A stretch of 64,000 nt of DNA from Aquicella lusitana (lineage in GTDB: Bacteria > Pseudomonadota > Gammaproteobacteria > DSM-16500): assembly GCF_902459475.1 (NCBI RefSeq), contig NZ_LR699115.1, positions 186,001 through 250,000 on the forward strand. The letters are read 5' to 3'. This document shows positions 63,956-64,000 of the stretch, piece by piece. The position numbers and the translations under genes are program-made. Each line of letters opens with the position of its first letter. The stretch's first letter is position 1. The notes beneath the pieces are model-generated. The model did no database searches. It was given only the letters and a program-made list of their open reading frames with translations, and was not told where the DNA came from.

Positions 63956-64000
63956 CTACGCCAATACCTTATCCAGCTCATCACGCAATGCAGGCAATAT
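63956..64000 (-). CDS. C-terminal end of an unidentified protein
   Basis: On the minus strand the window opens inside a frame reading ILPALRDELDKVLA before a TAG stop. The amphipathic helical ending looks like a real protein C-terminus and is followed by a hairpin, but 14 codons are too few to identify a family. Confidence 0.4.
   Translation of the reverse strand: MLPALRDELDKVLA

Noticed and set aside
1..64000. CRISPR arrays, rRNA or tRNA genes, prophage or IS transposase
   Set aside because: No regularly spaced repeats, cloverleaf-like sequences, phage structural genes or transposase motifs were recognised by eye on either strand.

Overview
The window is chromosomal DNA of a moderately AT-rich gammaproteobacterium. 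Complete tyrosine/phenylalanine and histidine catabolic operons, large ankyrin-repeat proteins, a protein ending in a eukaryotic CAAX prenylation box, and a PmrA-type promoter box together point to the Legionellales (a Legionella/Coxiella/Aquicella-like, probably protozoan-associated bacterium). This placement is inference from gene content. I see no rRNA, tRNA, CRISPR array, prophage or intact IS transposase.

Layout. 1-8.4 kb: a partial unknown gene, a GFA-fold protein, a Bcr/CflA-type drug exporter divergent from a LysR regulator, a TcyP-like cystine symporter, a Cache-domain adenylate cyclase and glycerol kinase. 8.5-12.1 kb: a ~1200-residue ankyrin protein with an N-terminal cysteine-protease-like domain. 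12.4-19.5 kb: an aromatic amino acid catabolic operon (hpd, fah, maiA, hisC-type aminotransferase, hmgA, phhA, phhB) ending in a tail-anchored heme-oxygenase-like protein. 19.6-23.2 kb: pntAA-pntAB-pntB and a cyclophilin. 23.2-25.1 kb: a FAD-dependent lactone-oxidase-like protein with a polybasic CAAX tail behind a PmrA box. 26.1-32.0 kb: a Fur-box operon for a periplasmic binding protein, an opine dehydrogenase, a DMT exporter and a FecCD/FecE-type ABC importer. 32.1-37.6 kb: hutI divergent from hutGUH. 37.7-39.0 kb: a protein with cholera-toxin-type ADP-ribosyltransferase motifs.

39-49 kb holds stress and housekeeping functions (DUF1328, CsbD, GST, Nudix, MsrBA, SIMPL, NudC, a VIT1-type iron transporter, an AAA ATPase, a secreted berberine-bridge-type oxidase, an Sfp-type phosphopantetheinyl transferase) and a 98-bp palindromic element with 9-bp target duplications. 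49-55 kb holds a phasin-like protein, LysA, an FAH-family hydrolase, an acyl-CoA dehydrogenase, a second MITE-like element, 3-hydroxybutyrate dehydrogenase and a patatin-like lipase, suggesting polyhydroxybutyrate turnover. 55-64 kb holds an orphan protein, a ClC channel, a bufferin-type (DUF2282/MNIO/DUF2063) RiPP operon carrying a TVP38/TMEM64 protein and a Nudix hydrolase, and a three-gene ankyrin/unknown operon.

How they work together. Amino acids taken from a host or from debris (Phe, Tyr, His) would be burned to fumarate/acetoacetate and glutamate. Iron and metal handling recurs: the Fur-controlled opine operon, the heme oxygenase-like protein, the VIT1 protein and the bufferin operon. 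At least three genes look like host-directed effectors: the CAAX oxidoreductase, the ADP-ribosyltransferase and the protease-like ankyrin protein. The two strongest candidates for undescribed biology are the opine-metallophore operon without an adjacent nicotianamine synthase and the CAAX-tailed flavoprotein.
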